A DNA stretch of 16,820 nucleotides from Nitrosomonadales bacterium (GTDB taxonomy: Bacteria > Pseudomonadota > Gammaproteobacteria > Burkholderiales > Sulfuricellaceae). A program made the position numbers and the translations under genes. The stretch lies in contig PQAG01000095.1 in the NCBI GenBank assembly GCA_003104895.1, positions 1 through 16,820 of the forward strand, read 5' to 3'. Positions 1 to 6,816 of the stretch are shown piece by piece (the stretch's first letter is position 1; the number at the start of each line of letters is the position of its first letter). The notes beneath the pieces are model-generated. The model was given only the letters and a program-made list of their open reading frames with translations. It had not been told where the DNA came from and made no database searches.

Positions 1-627
1 GTGGGTCTGGCCTGCAGCGATGGCCTTTTTTATGATCAAAGGCTGGTCGAGAACGGGAACCGCGCCAACTGGACTGCCGCGCGCAAGCTGCTGCTGAGCC
101 GCATGACCGAGGCGGCAGTGATCGAGAATGGCAACGATGTGATTCTGGGCGAGGGGCTGGCCTACGACCGCTGCCAGGTCGGCGTTGTCACGGACATTGA
201 TCCGGCCCGGCACTTCGGCAAATTTTACATCGAGACGCCCGAGCATGTGTTCAACGTGCTGCGCACCCAGGTCGACGTGGTGCTTCCGGATGGCGTCGCG
301 GTGCTGAACGGCAATGATCCTCTCGTGGTGGACATGGCTAGGCTTTGCGATGGCGAAGTGATGTTCTTTGGCTCCGAACCGGAGGCACCCGTCATCATCG
401 AACATCTGGCGCAGGGCAAGCGTGCGGTGGTCGTGCGCAACGGCTTCCTGGTGCTGGCGACGGGCAATCAGGAAGTTCAGCTTTTTGAGCTTGCCGGCAA
501 TGCACTGACAGGCGCTGGGACCGGGAGCGCACAGATCGGGAGTGTTCTGGCGGCGGCGGGCGCGGCATGGGCTTTGGGTATAACCCCGGACCTGATCCGG
601 GCCGGCATCGAGTCCTTCGAGGTCTAG
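1..627 (+). CDS. Cyanophycin synthetase paralogue (CphA'-like), 3' part only
   Basis: The frame is open from base 1, so the gene is cut at the left edge and the GTG at base 1 is probably not its start. The visible 208 residues align by eye with the Mur-ligase-like half of the complete CphA just downstream: SDGLFYDQ matches SDGVYIEG, GEGLAYDRCQVGVVTDI matches REGLAFDRCNVAVVTNI, and AAGAAWALG matches AATAAAWALG. Several motifs kept by the neighbour are changed: DTGD is ENGN (17-20), ETARGG is ENGNDV (42-47), and the VENAMAA asparagine is missing (IGSVLAA). The protein stops in SFEV, where the Mur ligase C-terminal domain would begin, so about 150 residues are absent. Two tandem cyanophycin synthetase-type genes are known in betaproteobacteria. 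This copy's Mur-like half looks inactive or repurposed; its ATP-grasp half is out of view. It precedes cphA by 64 bases and probably shares a transcript with it. Confidence 0.85.
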   Translation: MGLACSDGLFYDQRLVENGNRANWTAARKLLLSRMTEAAVIENGNDVILGEGLAYDRCQVGVVTDIDPARHFGKFYIETPEHVFNVLRTQVDVVLPDGVAVLNGNDPLVVDMARLCDGEVMFFGSEPEAPVIIEHLAQGKRAVVVRNGFLVLATGNQEVQLFELAGNALTGAGTGSAQIGSVLAAAGAAWALGITPDLIRAGIESFEV

Positions 628-691
628 CGGCCTGTCCGAATCATGAAAAAACATCTCGCAAGGTAGCTGGGTAATATTTAGGAAACAATTC

Positions 692-3256
692 ATGGAAGTA
701 TCACGTATCCGGGCACTGCGCGGCCCCAACCTGTGGAGCAGGCGGACTGCGATTGAAGCCATCGTCTCGTGCAATGAGTGCCTGTTTGAGGACATGCCCG
801 GTTTCGAACTCAGGCTGCGCGCGCGTTTCCCAGAAATCGGCTCCCTCCAGCCTGCGGGCCACGACGAGGCCATTTCCATGGCTCACACCCTGACTCTCGC
901 CACTCTCGGCCTGCAGGTGCAGGCGGGATGCCCGGTGACTTTCAGCCGCACTGCGGCGACCACCGAAGAGGGCGTGTTCCAGGTCGTGGTCGAATACAGC
1001 GAGGAGAAAGTGGGCCGCCTTGCCTTCGAGCTGGCGCAAGAGCTTTGCCGCGCGGCTGTGGCGGATTTGCCTTTTGACCTTGGCGGCGCATTGGCGCGAC
1101 TGCGTGAACTGGATGAGGATGAGCGTCTTGGCCCCAGCACCGGCGCCATTGTTCAGGCCGCGCATGCGCGCAGCATTCCCAGCCGGCGCCTGACTTCGGG
1201 CAGCATGGTGCAGTTTGGCTGGGGCAGCCGCCAGCGCCGCATTCAGGCGGCCGAGACCGACCGCACCAGCGCCATTTCGGAAGCCATTGCGCAGGACAAG
1301 GAGCTGACAAAGATGCTGCTGGATGCGGCCGGGGTTCCCGTGCCGCAGGGCCGTCCCGTGTCCGATGCCGAGGATGCCTGGACGGCCGCCTGCGAAATCG
1401 GCGGTCCGGTCGTGGTCAAGCCGCGTGACGGCAACCAAGGCAAAGGTGTCGCAGTCAACATGGAGACCCGCGAACGGGTTCTGGCTGCCTATGCGGCTTC
1501 GTCCGAAATCAGTTCCGACATCATGGTCGAGCGTTACGTGCCCGGCTACGACTTCCGTCTGCTGGTGGTCGGAAACCAGCTGGTCGCCGCCGCACGCCGC
1601 GACCCGCCCCATGTGATCGGGGATGACGTTCACACCGTTCGCGAGCTGGTAGAGCAGGTCAACAGCGATCCGCTGCGCGGCGAGGGACACGCAACCTCGC
1701 TCACCAAGATCCGTTTCGACGACATCGCCCTGGCAACGCTCGCCAAGCAGGGCTACAACGCGGATATGGTGCCACCCAAGGGTGCCCGCGTCTTGCTGCG
1801 CAACAATGCCAACCTGAGCACGGGCGGTTCCGCAACCGACGTGACGGATGATGTGCATCCGGACCTGGCGGCGCGCGCCATTGCAGCGGCACAGATGATC
1901 GGGCTGGATATCTGCGGCGTGGATATGGTGTGCGACGGCGTGCACAGGTCGCTCGAGGAGCAGGGCGGCGCCGTGATCGAGGTCAACGCGGCTCCCGGCC
2001 TGCGCATGCATATCGCGCCCTCGTTCGGCAAGGGGCGTGCGGTCGGCGAGGCGATCGTCTCCAACATGTTTGCCGATGGCGAAGATGGCCGCATCCCGGT
2101 GGTCGCGGTCGCCGGGACCAACGGCAAAACCACCACCGTGCGCCTGATTTCGCACCTATTGGGCCAGAATGGGCTGCGCGTCGGCATGACCAACTCCGAT
2201 GGCGTCTACATCGAGGGGAAACGCATCGATACAGGGGACTGCAGCGGCCCCAAGAGCGCCCGCACCGTGCTGCTTCATCCCAATGTCGACGCAGCAGTGC
2301 TTGAAACCGCGCGCGGCGGCGTGCTGCGCGAAGGCCTTGCCTTCGATCGCTGCAACGTGGCGGTGGTCACCAACATCGGCATGGGGGATCACCTCGGCCT
2401 CAGCTATATCAGCACGGTCGAGGATCTGGCCGTGGTCAAGCGGGTCATCGTCGAGAACGTGGCTGCCAGCGGCGTTGCGGTTCTCAACGCAGCGGACCCG
2501 ATCGTGGCCAGGATGGCCGATTCCTGCCCAGGTTCGGTGACATTTTTCACCAGCGACCCACATCATCCGGTCATGGCCACCCACCGTGCGCGCGGACTGC
2601 GCGTGGTGTACGTGGATAACGGCGCCATCGTGGCTGCGGAGGGCAGCTTCGAGCACCGCATTCCCCTGGCGCAGATTCCGCTTACCCGCAACGGCACCAT
2701 CGGCTTCCAGGTCGAAAACGCCATGGCGGCTACTGCCGCTGCGTGGGCGCTGGGGCTCGACTGGGAGATCATCCACGCCGGCATGGCCGCCTTCATCAGC
2801 GATGCGGCCACCGCGCCGGGGCGCTTCAACCTCTTCGACTACCGCGGCGCGACCCTGATCGCCGACTATGGACACAACCCCGATGCCATCCAGGCGCTGG
2901 TAAAGGCGGTCGACCACATGCCGTCCAAACGGCGGGTGGTCGTGATCAGCGGCGCAGGCGACCGGCGTGACGAAGACATCCGCGATCAGACCCGGATTCT
3001 GGGCGCAGCCTTCGATGATGCGATCCTTTACCAGGATAAGTGCCAGCGTGGCCGCGCCGACGGCGAGGTGCTGGCGCTCCTGCGTGAGGGGCTGGAAAAT
3101 GCCCGCCGTACCAGGGCAATCGAGGAAATCCGCGGCGAGTTCCTGGCCATCGACACCGCCCTGGCGCGGCTGGATGCCGGGGATCTATGCCTGATTCTGA
3201 TCGATGATGTGGATGCCGCGCTGGAGCATATCGCAAAGCGGGTAGCAGAAGTCTGA
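692..3256 (+). CDS. cphA: Cyanophycin synthetase
   Basis: This cytoplasmic enzyme polymerises L-Asp and L-Arg with ATP into cyanophycin (multi-L-arginyl-poly-L-aspartate), a nitrogen and carbon reserve granule. At 854 residues it is close to the family's usual length of about 870. The N-domain (about 1-160) ends in the typical HARSIPSRRLTSG stretch. An ATP-grasp domain (about 205-450) adds Asp; it shows VVVKPRDGNQGKG with K243 and the metal-binding E430-V-N432. The Mur-ligase-like domain that adds Arg has P-loop GTNGKT (475-480), DTGDCSGPKSAR from D513 and ETARGG (538-543). The C-terminal domain has YGHNP (726-730). All key motifs look intact. The ATG has AGGA eight bases upstream. It follows the divergent paralogue by 64 bases. 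No cyanophycinase gene is in the window. The stretch after the stop has no good U-tract terminator. Confidence 0.97.
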   Translation: MEVSRIRALRGPNLWSRRTAIEAIVSCNECLFEDMPGFELRLRARFPEIGSLQPAGHDEAISMAHTLTLATLGLQVQAGCPVTFSRTAATTEEGVFQVVVEYSEEKVGRLAFELAQELCRAAVADLPFDLGGALARLRELDEDERLGPSTGAIVQAAHARSIPSRRLTSGSMVQFGWGSRQRRIQAAETDRTSAISEAIAQDKELTKMLLDAAGVPVPQGRPVSDAEDAWTAACEIGGPVVVKPRDGNQGKGVAVNMETRERVLAAYAASSEISSDIMVERYVPGYDFRLLVVGNQLVAAARRDPPHVIGDDVHTVRELVEQVNSDPLRGEGHATSLTKIRFDDIALATLAKQGYNADMVPPKGARVLLRNNANLSTGGSATDVTDDVHPDLAARAIAAAQMIGLDICGVDMVCDGVHRSLEEQGGAVIEVNAAPGLRMHIAPSFGKGRAVGEAIVSNMFADGEDGRIPVVAVAGTNGKTTTVRLISHLLGQNGLRVGMTNSDGVYIEGKRIDTGDCSGPKSARTVLLHPNVDAAVLETARGGVLREGLAFDRCNVAVVTNIGMGDHLGLSYISTVEDLAVVKRVIVENVAASGVAVLNAADPIVARMADSCPGSVTFFTSDPHHPVMATHRARGLRVVYVDNGAIVAAEGSFEHRIPLAQIPLTRNGTIGFQVENAMAATAAAWALGLDWEIIHAGMAAFISDAATAPGRFNLFDYRGATLIADYGHNPDAIQALVKAVDHMPSKRRVVVISGAGDRRDEDIRDQTRILGAAFDDAILYQDKCQRGRADGEVLALLREGLENARRTRAIEEIRGEFLAIDTALARLDAGDLCLILIDDVDAALEHIAKRVAEV

Positions 3257-3369
3257 GCCGAGGCAGGGAGCGGCACGGCTTGCCGCGACAGAGCCGGGCT
3301 GAGGGATTGTTGGAAGATCATTGGGGATGCGCTGATTAAGAGCCTATTTCAGTAGGTTTCATACCTCTA

Positions 3370-3406
3370 GTAAATGAACCACGGTCTACGAACGTGGTTC
3401 ATTTAC
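3370..3406. repeat. Perfect 14-bp inverted repeat between cphA and the GAF gene
   Basis: The arms at 3370-3383 (GTAAATGAACCACG) and 3393-3406 (CGTGGTTCATTTAC) are exact reverse complements around a 9-base loop. No T-run follows on either strand, so this is not a textbook Rho-independent terminator. It lies between the cphA stop and the -10 box of the next gene, centred near -66 of the predicted start of transcription. It could be a protein-binding operator, a terminator or processing hairpin for cphA mRNA, or a remnant of a repeat element. The symmetry is certain and the role is open. Confidence 0.75.
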
Positions 3407-3441
3407 CCTCAATTCCTATCGGCACCTTTAATTTGCCAGCC

Positions 3442-3447
3442 TATAAT
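3442..3447 (+). promoter_or_regulatory. Consensus -10 box (TATAAT) for the GAF gene
   Basis: An exact TATAAT lies 32 bases before the GAF gene ATG. The hexamer 17 bases upstream (TCGGCA, 3419-3424) is a poor -35, and there is no extended -10 TG. The promoter may therefore need an activator, perhaps one acting at the inverted repeat at 3370-3406. Transcription would begin near 3454, leaving a leader of about 26 bases. Confidence 0.5.
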
Positions 3448-3460
3448 GAGATGATCGTAC

Positions 3461-3473
3461 CCTCCATGGGAGG
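3461..3473 (+). promoter_or_regulatory. Hairpin covering the Shine-Dalgarno of the GAF gene
   Basis: CCTCC (3461-3465), loop ATG, and GGAGG (3469-3473) form a 5-bp, mostly G:C stem. GGAGG is the Shine-Dalgarno, six bases before the ATG at 3480. The upstream arm is a copy of the anti-SD sequence of 16S rRNA. If transcription begins near 3454, almost the whole leader is this hairpin, which could hold back translation or stabilise the 5' end. With a 3-base loop the stem may be marginal. Confidence 0.45.
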
Positions 3474-3479
3474 AAAATC

Positions 3480-4295
3480 ATGGGCGACATGGAAAATCCG
3501 CTGATCAAGCTGCAAGACCTGGCCTCTTTTCTGGAAAAGGGCAGCTTTGATGACAATATGCGGCAGCTCGCGGAGATGGCGGCAAAAATCCTTAACGCCG
3601 AGAACTGTTCTCTCATGCTGCTCAACGATGGCGAGATGGAAAACCTGCGCATGCGCGTTTGCGCCAGCTACGGCCCGTTGCCGGCCGCCGCCTACAAGGA
3701 ATCAACCCGCAAGGGCGAAGGCATTGCGGGTCGGGTGGTCGTCACAGGCAAGGCGCTGCTGATCGACGATATCCACCATTCGGAATTTGCCCAATGGGCG
3801 CGGCATGCCAACGACCCGCGCAAGAGCCTGATTTCGTCGCCGATCACCATCAATGGCCGCATCATCGGCGTAGTCAACGTAAGCGGACATATTCATGAAC
3901 GCGCATTCAACATGGATGACCTGAACCTGCTCGACGTGGTCTCGCTGTTCATCGGCAAAGCCATTCAGGTGGTGCAGTTGCAGAACATCCTTAATTCACG
4001 CTTCGCCCAGCTGGCATTGGTGCAGTCTGCGGAAAAAGATCTGGGAAGTTCGCTGGCGAGCGCAGTGCAGAACCCGGACCAGGTGGCCAAGATACTGGCG
4101 AAATCGTTTTACAAGGAAATGACCCGCGCTGGTTTCGGCTCAAGCCAGATCATCAACGCCGCCTCGGAAATCATTGCCCAGTTGACTGGCAGCCTGAATC
4201 GCCACAGCAAGCGGATAGGGCGGGAAGCTGCAGATTTGCCCAAGGAAACAGCGCCGCGGGGCGGGGCGGGGAAAAGAAAAGCCAGCAACATCTGA
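3480..4295 (+). CDS. Stand-alone GAF-domain protein
   Basis: This 271-residue soluble protein has no signal peptide or membrane segment. A GAF domain spans about residues 24-168. It shows the typical ENCSLMLLND strand, the GEGIAGRVVVTGKALLIDDI block (79-98) and SLISSPITINGRIIGVVNVSG (116-136). GAF domains bind small molecules such as cyclic nucleotides or haem, or mediate dimerisation; the ligand cannot be read from this sequence. After the domain comes a helical region (170-240) and a basic tail ending in GKRKASNI. No output domain (kinase, GGDEF, HTH) is attached, so it may act through a partner. The ATG at 3480 is supported by GGGAGG six bases upstream. It follows cphA on the same strand after 223 bases but has its own -10 box. 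Its 3' end faces rsgA. Role unknown. Confidence 0.85.
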   Translation: MGDMENPLIKLQDLASFLEKGSFDDNMRQLAEMAAKILNAENCSLMLLNDGEMENLRMRVCASYGPLPAAAYKESTRKGEGIAGRVVVTGKALLIDDIHHSEFAQWARHANDPRKSLISSPITINGRIIGVVNVSGHIHERAFNMDDLNLLDVVSLFIGKAIQVVQLQNILNSRFAQLALVQSAEKDLGSSLASAVQNPDQVAKILAKSFYKEMTRAGFGSSQIINAASEIIAQLTGSLNRHSKRIGREAADLPKETAPRGGAGKRKASNI

Positions 4296-4329
4296 GTCAT
4301 TGTGTTCGCTTTTTGGAGCGCATCTCAAT

Positions 4330-4343
4330 CCGCCCAGCGGCGG
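4330..4343 (-). terminator. Weak hairpin in the GAF/rsgA convergent gap
   Basis: CCGCC (4330-4334), loop CAGC, and GGCGG (4339-4343) make a 5-bp G:C stem directly after the rsgA stop on the minus strand. On that strand it is followed by ATTGAG rather than a U-run, so termination would be weak. The 49-base gap between the two convergent genes holds nothing stronger. Confidence 0.25.
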
Positions 4344-4344
4344 G

Positions 4345-5214
4345 TCAGGCCTTGCCCATGAGTTTCTGATAAGCCGCCAGCCTGCGCGGCTGTATATGGC
4401 CTGCCATTGCCGCAGCAAGCACCGCGCAACCAGGCTCTGAAAGGTGGCGGCAATTGTTGAATTTGCACTTGCCTAAAAAGGGGCGGAATTCAATGAAGGC
4501 GTGGTCGATCTCTTCCGGCTTGAGGTGATGCAGGCCGAATTCCTGCAGACCGGGAGAATCTATGATGTGGCTGTCCGGGTCGAGATGGTAGAGCCGGGCA
4601 TGCGTGGTGGTATGCTTGCCTGAATCCAGGGTGGTGGAAATTTCGCGTGTATCGGCTTCCGCGCCGGGCAGCAGGGAATTGATGATGCTCGATTTGCCCA
4701 TCCCGGACTGACCCACCAGAACACTGGTTTCCCCTTGCAGGAAGGGAATGAGCGGGGAAGTGTCCTGGTGGGCGGAAAGTGTCAAAATGGGGTAGCCGAG
4801 ATCGCGGTAAAGTGCGAGTTTTTCAAGCGCCTGGGCTGTTTCGGATTGCAGATCGGCCTTGTTGAGCACGATCAGCGCCTTGATCTTTGTGCTTTCCGCT
4901 GCGGCCAGGCAGCGGTTCACCAGGTCCTCGTAAAAACTGGGGACTGCCGCGAGCACAATGATGATTTGTGTGACATTGGCCGCAATGATCTTTTCCCGGA
5001 AGGCGTCCGAGCGGTAGAGCAGGGATTGGCGCGGCAGAATGGCCTCGATGACGCCCTGGTCTGGTCCTGTGGGCTTGATCCGGACCTTGTCCCCGCAGGC
5101 AGCGCCACCTTTCTTGCCGCGGGTAACGCAGGCAATAAGTCTCCCATCCGCGAGTTCGACAGTGAACTGGCGGCCGTAGCTGGCGGTGATTTGTCCTTCA
5201 GGGAGGGCTTGCAC
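4345..5214 (-). CDS. rsgA: Small ribosomal subunit biogenesis GTPase RsgA
   Basis: RsgA (YjeQ) is a circularly permuted GTPase that helps the last steps of 30S subunit maturation. From the GTG start (289 residues), an N-terminal OB fold (about 6-65, with VTRGKKGGAACGDKV) precedes the permuted GTPase domain. G4 NKAD (118-121) comes first, then the P-loop GQSGMGKSS (168-176), a Thr-rich switch I, and G3 DSPG (219-222). The C-terminal zinc finger uses C250, C255, H257 and C263. All motifs are intact. The start is uncertain. No ATG is available, and an in-frame TTG at 5232 would lie inside the terminator hairpin at 5231-5258. The GTG at 5214 fits the family's N-terminus but lacks a clear Shine-Dalgarno. 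The nearest upstream gene on the strand ends in that terminator, so rsgA either relies on read-through or has a promoter embedded there. Confidence 0.95.
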   Translation of the reverse strand: MQALPEGQITASYGRQFTVELADGRLIACVTRGKKGGAACGDKVRIKPTGPDQGVIEAILPRQSLLYRSDAFREKIIAANVTQIIIVLAAVPSFYEDLVNRCLAAAESTKIKALIVLNKADLQSETAQALEKLALYRDLGYPILTLSAHQDTSPLIPFLQGETSVLVGQSGMGKSSIINSLLPGAEADTREISTTLDSGKHTTTHARLYHLDPDSHIIDSPGLQEFGLHHLKPEEIDHAFIEFRPFLGKCKFNNCRHLSEPGCAVLAAAMAGHIQPRRLAAYQKLMGKA

Positions 5215-5230
5215 GGCTGCAAGGATAAAC

Positions 5231-5258
5231 AAAAAACGCCCGCAAGCGGGCGTTTTTT
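5231..5258 (-). terminator. Bidirectional Rho-independent terminator after the outer-membrane protein gene
   Basis: AAAAAACGCCCGC (5231-5243) and GCGGGCGTTTTTT (5246-5258) are perfect 13-base complements separated by AA. The result is a G:C-rich stem flanked by A6 and T6 that can terminate in both directions. It starts 20 bases after the stop of the minus-strand outer-membrane protein gene, its natural client. On the minus strand the U-run ends only about 16 bases before the proposed rsgA GTG, and it touches the alternative TTG. Confidence 0.9.
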
Positions 5259-5278
5259 GGCGGAACGGGTGAATTTAC

Positions 5279-5833
5279 TTAGAAATTGATACCCACTTTG
5301 GCGCTCAACAGCCAGTTGTCCATGCCTTTTACGCCCGGTGCGATTTCCTTGTCGAGCGAGTCCTGGTAGCGCGCGCCAGCACCGGCGAAGAAATGGCCGT
5401 TGCGGTAATTGACGCTGGCGGAAACCTGGATGCTTGACATGTCGGCTTCATTGCCGCCGACGTAGCCATGTACGTACCCAATGCCAGGGCCTGCGCCGAT
5501 GGTCCATCTGGGAGCGACAGAGACGTAATAGGTCGGGTTCATTTCAAAGCTGGTCAGCGAGGCATTGCCATTCTCGTATGTGCCGATGTTGAATTGCTGG
5601 CGGATCAGGCCGGTGGGCGGCTGGAACCACGGGCAATTGAGGGAAAGCTCTGCGCCCTGGTATTCAGCGGTGCCGGTGTTTTTAACGTCCATGGAGCCGG
5701 CCACGGCGGCCAGTGTCACTTCGGGTTTCCAGCCATCTTTTGAGGCTGGGAACATTGTCCAGCCATCGGCCAGTGCGCTGCCTGAGAATGCTAGAGTGGA
5801 TAAGAAGGCGATGGCGGTAAACTTGCGGTTCAT
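5279..5833 (-). CDS. Outer-membrane beta-barrel protein, family not identified
   Basis: This 184-residue protein begins with a clear Sec signal peptide: K4, a hydrophobic core, and ALA-D cleavage after about residue 22. The mature part is rich in alternating aromatic/hydrophobic strands and glycine turns (for example YYVSVAPRWTIGAGPGIGYVHGYVGG). It ends in WLLSAKVGINF. A terminal Phe with alternating hydrophobic residues is the classic beta-signal recognised by the BAM complex. The length suggests a small barrel of about eight strands. I considered PagL and OmpW types but see no diagnostic motif for either, so the function is left open. The ATG at 5833 is preceded by CAGGAG with eight bases of spacing. 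The gene ends just before the strong hairpin at 5231-5258, and the lipoprotein gene lies 95 bases upstream on the same strand. Confidence 0.75.
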   Translation of the reverse strand: MNRKFTAIAFLSTLAFSGSALADGWTMFPASKDGWKPEVTLAAVAGSMDVKNTGTAEYQGAELSLNCPWFQPPTGLIRQQFNIGTYENGNASLTSFEMNPTYYVSVAPRWTIGAGPGIGYVHGYVGGNEADMSSIQVSASVNYRNGHFFAGAGARYQDSLDKEIAPGVKGMDNWLLSAKVGINF

Positions 5834-5928
5834 GCGGTTTTCTCCTGAGCGGTTGAACAGATTGTAAATGCGCCGAACTTTAACCTATTCGGGTCATGAT
5901 TTCAATGACAAACATATGGTTTTTATGG

Positions 5929-6279
5929 CTATTTGCCGAATGGTTCGAATGCGAGGCTAATTTCGCTGAAATAGCGAATCGCGAGCGGGTCGCCGGACAG
6001 GGGGTCAATCCGGGTCCAGTCTTCCGCGTTGATCTGTTTCTGGAATGGTTTATAACCTTTGGCTTTGCAGATCAGGGTGCCGGGCGCGTTCTTCGGCATG
6101 CCGTCCACATTGCCGGGGGCATAGAAATCCCGCAGGCCGGCCTTGTCCTCAAAGCTGCAGTCCGCGGGAATAATTGAATTTACCTTGATGTGGCTGTTGG
6201 CGGGCCGGTCATTGCAGGCAACCATGCAACAGCCTCCCAGGGTTGAGGCGATCAGGCCCACTGCCAGTAGTTGTTTCAT
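5929..6279 (-). CDS. Small putative lipoprotein
   Basis: This predicted 116-residue lipoprotein starts MKQLLAVGLIASTLGGC. Lys2, a short hydrophobic stretch and the lipobox LGGC predict signal peptidase II cleavage before C17. Two more cysteines follow closely (C18 and C22). The frame is open further upstream to 6348, but the ATG at 6279 is chosen because AGGGA lies five bases before it and the lipoprotein signal starts exactly there. The mature region contains CSFEDKAGLRDFYAPGNVDGMPKNAPGTLICKAKGY, split here only by description. I recognise no family; a periplasmic or outer-membrane-anchored role is inferred. +2 of the mature protein is Cys rather than Asp, so there is no inner-membrane retention signal of the E. 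coli type. It sits between the outer-membrane protein and cytochrome c genes on the same strand. Confidence 0.75.
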   Translation of the reverse strand: MKQLLAVGLIASTLGGCCMVACNDRPANSHIKVNSIIPADCSFEDKAGLRDFYAPGNVDGMPKNAPGTLICKAKGYKPFQKQINAEDWTRIDPLSGDPLAIRYFSEISLAFEPFGK

Positions 6280-6367
6280 CGTAGTCCCTTTTATACAAAT
6301 GGTGATTGCATGAGGGGCGATTGTGGGACAGCTTGTCTGGTTTGACAAGAAAATTATGATCCGATGA

Positions 6368-6679
6368 TCACTTCAGGTGATAGTAGGTGGCATTGAGGTA
6401 AGCTGCGACATGGGCTTCTTCCTCCGGGAACCATCCGGCGCCGACATTGTTGTTGCATGCCTTGACGCGGGCTGTCAGTTGTTGCTTGCTAGTGACTTTG
6501 CGGTCGGCGCGGCTGTACATCATGCTGCCGTCCTCGCCGAATTTGGAGGCGTGGCAGGCAATGCAGGATTTGTCGTGCAGCGTCTTGCCGATCCTGGCAT
6601 CACCCTTGTCCATGGATTCGGCAATGGCCGGGGTGGCTGCCAGCAGCGTGAGACTGAGTGTGGCGAGAAAAGCTTTCAT
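6368..6679 (-). CDS. Periplasmic monohaem c-type cytochrome
   Basis: The 103-residue precursor has a Sec signal peptide (MKAFLATLSLTLL, cleavage after AIA, about residue 20). A single haem c site, CIACH (39-43), has H43 as proximal ligand. No methionine lies at the distance usual for a class I sixth ligand; M53 and M54 are only about 10 residues after the motif. The C-terminal part (KACNNNVGAGWF, then EEEAHVAAYLN) resembles the end of the oxygen-binding SHP cytochrome family, where an Asn near a Cys is the sixth ligand. That resemblance is by eye only. The ATG at 6679 is preferred over a GTG at 6688 because GGTGA lies five bases before it. Electron transfer or small-ligand binding in the periplasm is the likely role. 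The long hairpin at 6710-6766 lies 31 bases upstream of the start. Confidence 0.88.
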   Translation of the reverse strand: MKAFLATLSLTLLAATPAIAESMDKGDARIGKTLHDKSCIACHASKFGEDGSMMYSRADRKVTSKQQLTARVKACNNNVGAGWFPEEEAHVAAYLNATYYHLK

Positions 6680-6709
6680 GTGGTTCACCGTAAAAAATTA
6701 ACAACGATG

Positions 6710-6773
6710 GGCCATGACTGTGTAAAGATGAAGAGCAATGCTCATCCTCTTTACACATTCATGGCCTTTTTTT
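6710..6773 (+). terminator. Long near-perfect hairpin with T7 tail
   Basis: Bases 6710-6766 fold on themselves with 24 of 27 positions paired around the loop AAT (6737-6739). The blocks are GGCCATGA with TCATGGCC, TGTGTAAAGA with TCTTTACACA, and GAGC with GCTC. Only three mismatches interrupt them (6718/6758, 6729/6747, 6732/6744). On the plus strand seven Ts follow (6767-6773), the shape of an intrinsic terminator, but no plus-strand gene precedes it. On the minus strand it lies between the 76-residue gene and the cytochrome c gene, with A7 before it and no immediate U-run after it. The stem is far longer than a normal terminator, so a mobile palindromic element, an RNA processing site or a small RNA is also possible. 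Confidence 0.6.
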
Positions 6774-6816
6774 CAATTTGCTAGGGATTGAAATTTTATC
6801 CCTCGCTATTGCGATA

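Noticed and set aside
701..2155. Long 484-codon open frame on the minus strand opposite cphA
   Set aside because: It mirrors the codon pattern of a G+C-rich gene whose product is recognised with all motifs intact. The translation is low in hydrophobic cores and matches no family I know. The same applies to 2156-2917 (-).
4735..5289. 184-codon plus-strand frame opposite rsgA
   Set aside because: It is antisense to an unmistakable RsgA with G1, G3, G4 and zinc motifs, and it runs through the terminator hairpin.
6332..6349. CTTGTC/GACAAG hairpin between the lipoprotein and cytochrome c genes as a terminator
   Set aside because: It has a stem of only six pairs, a six-base loop and no U-run on the minus strand after it.
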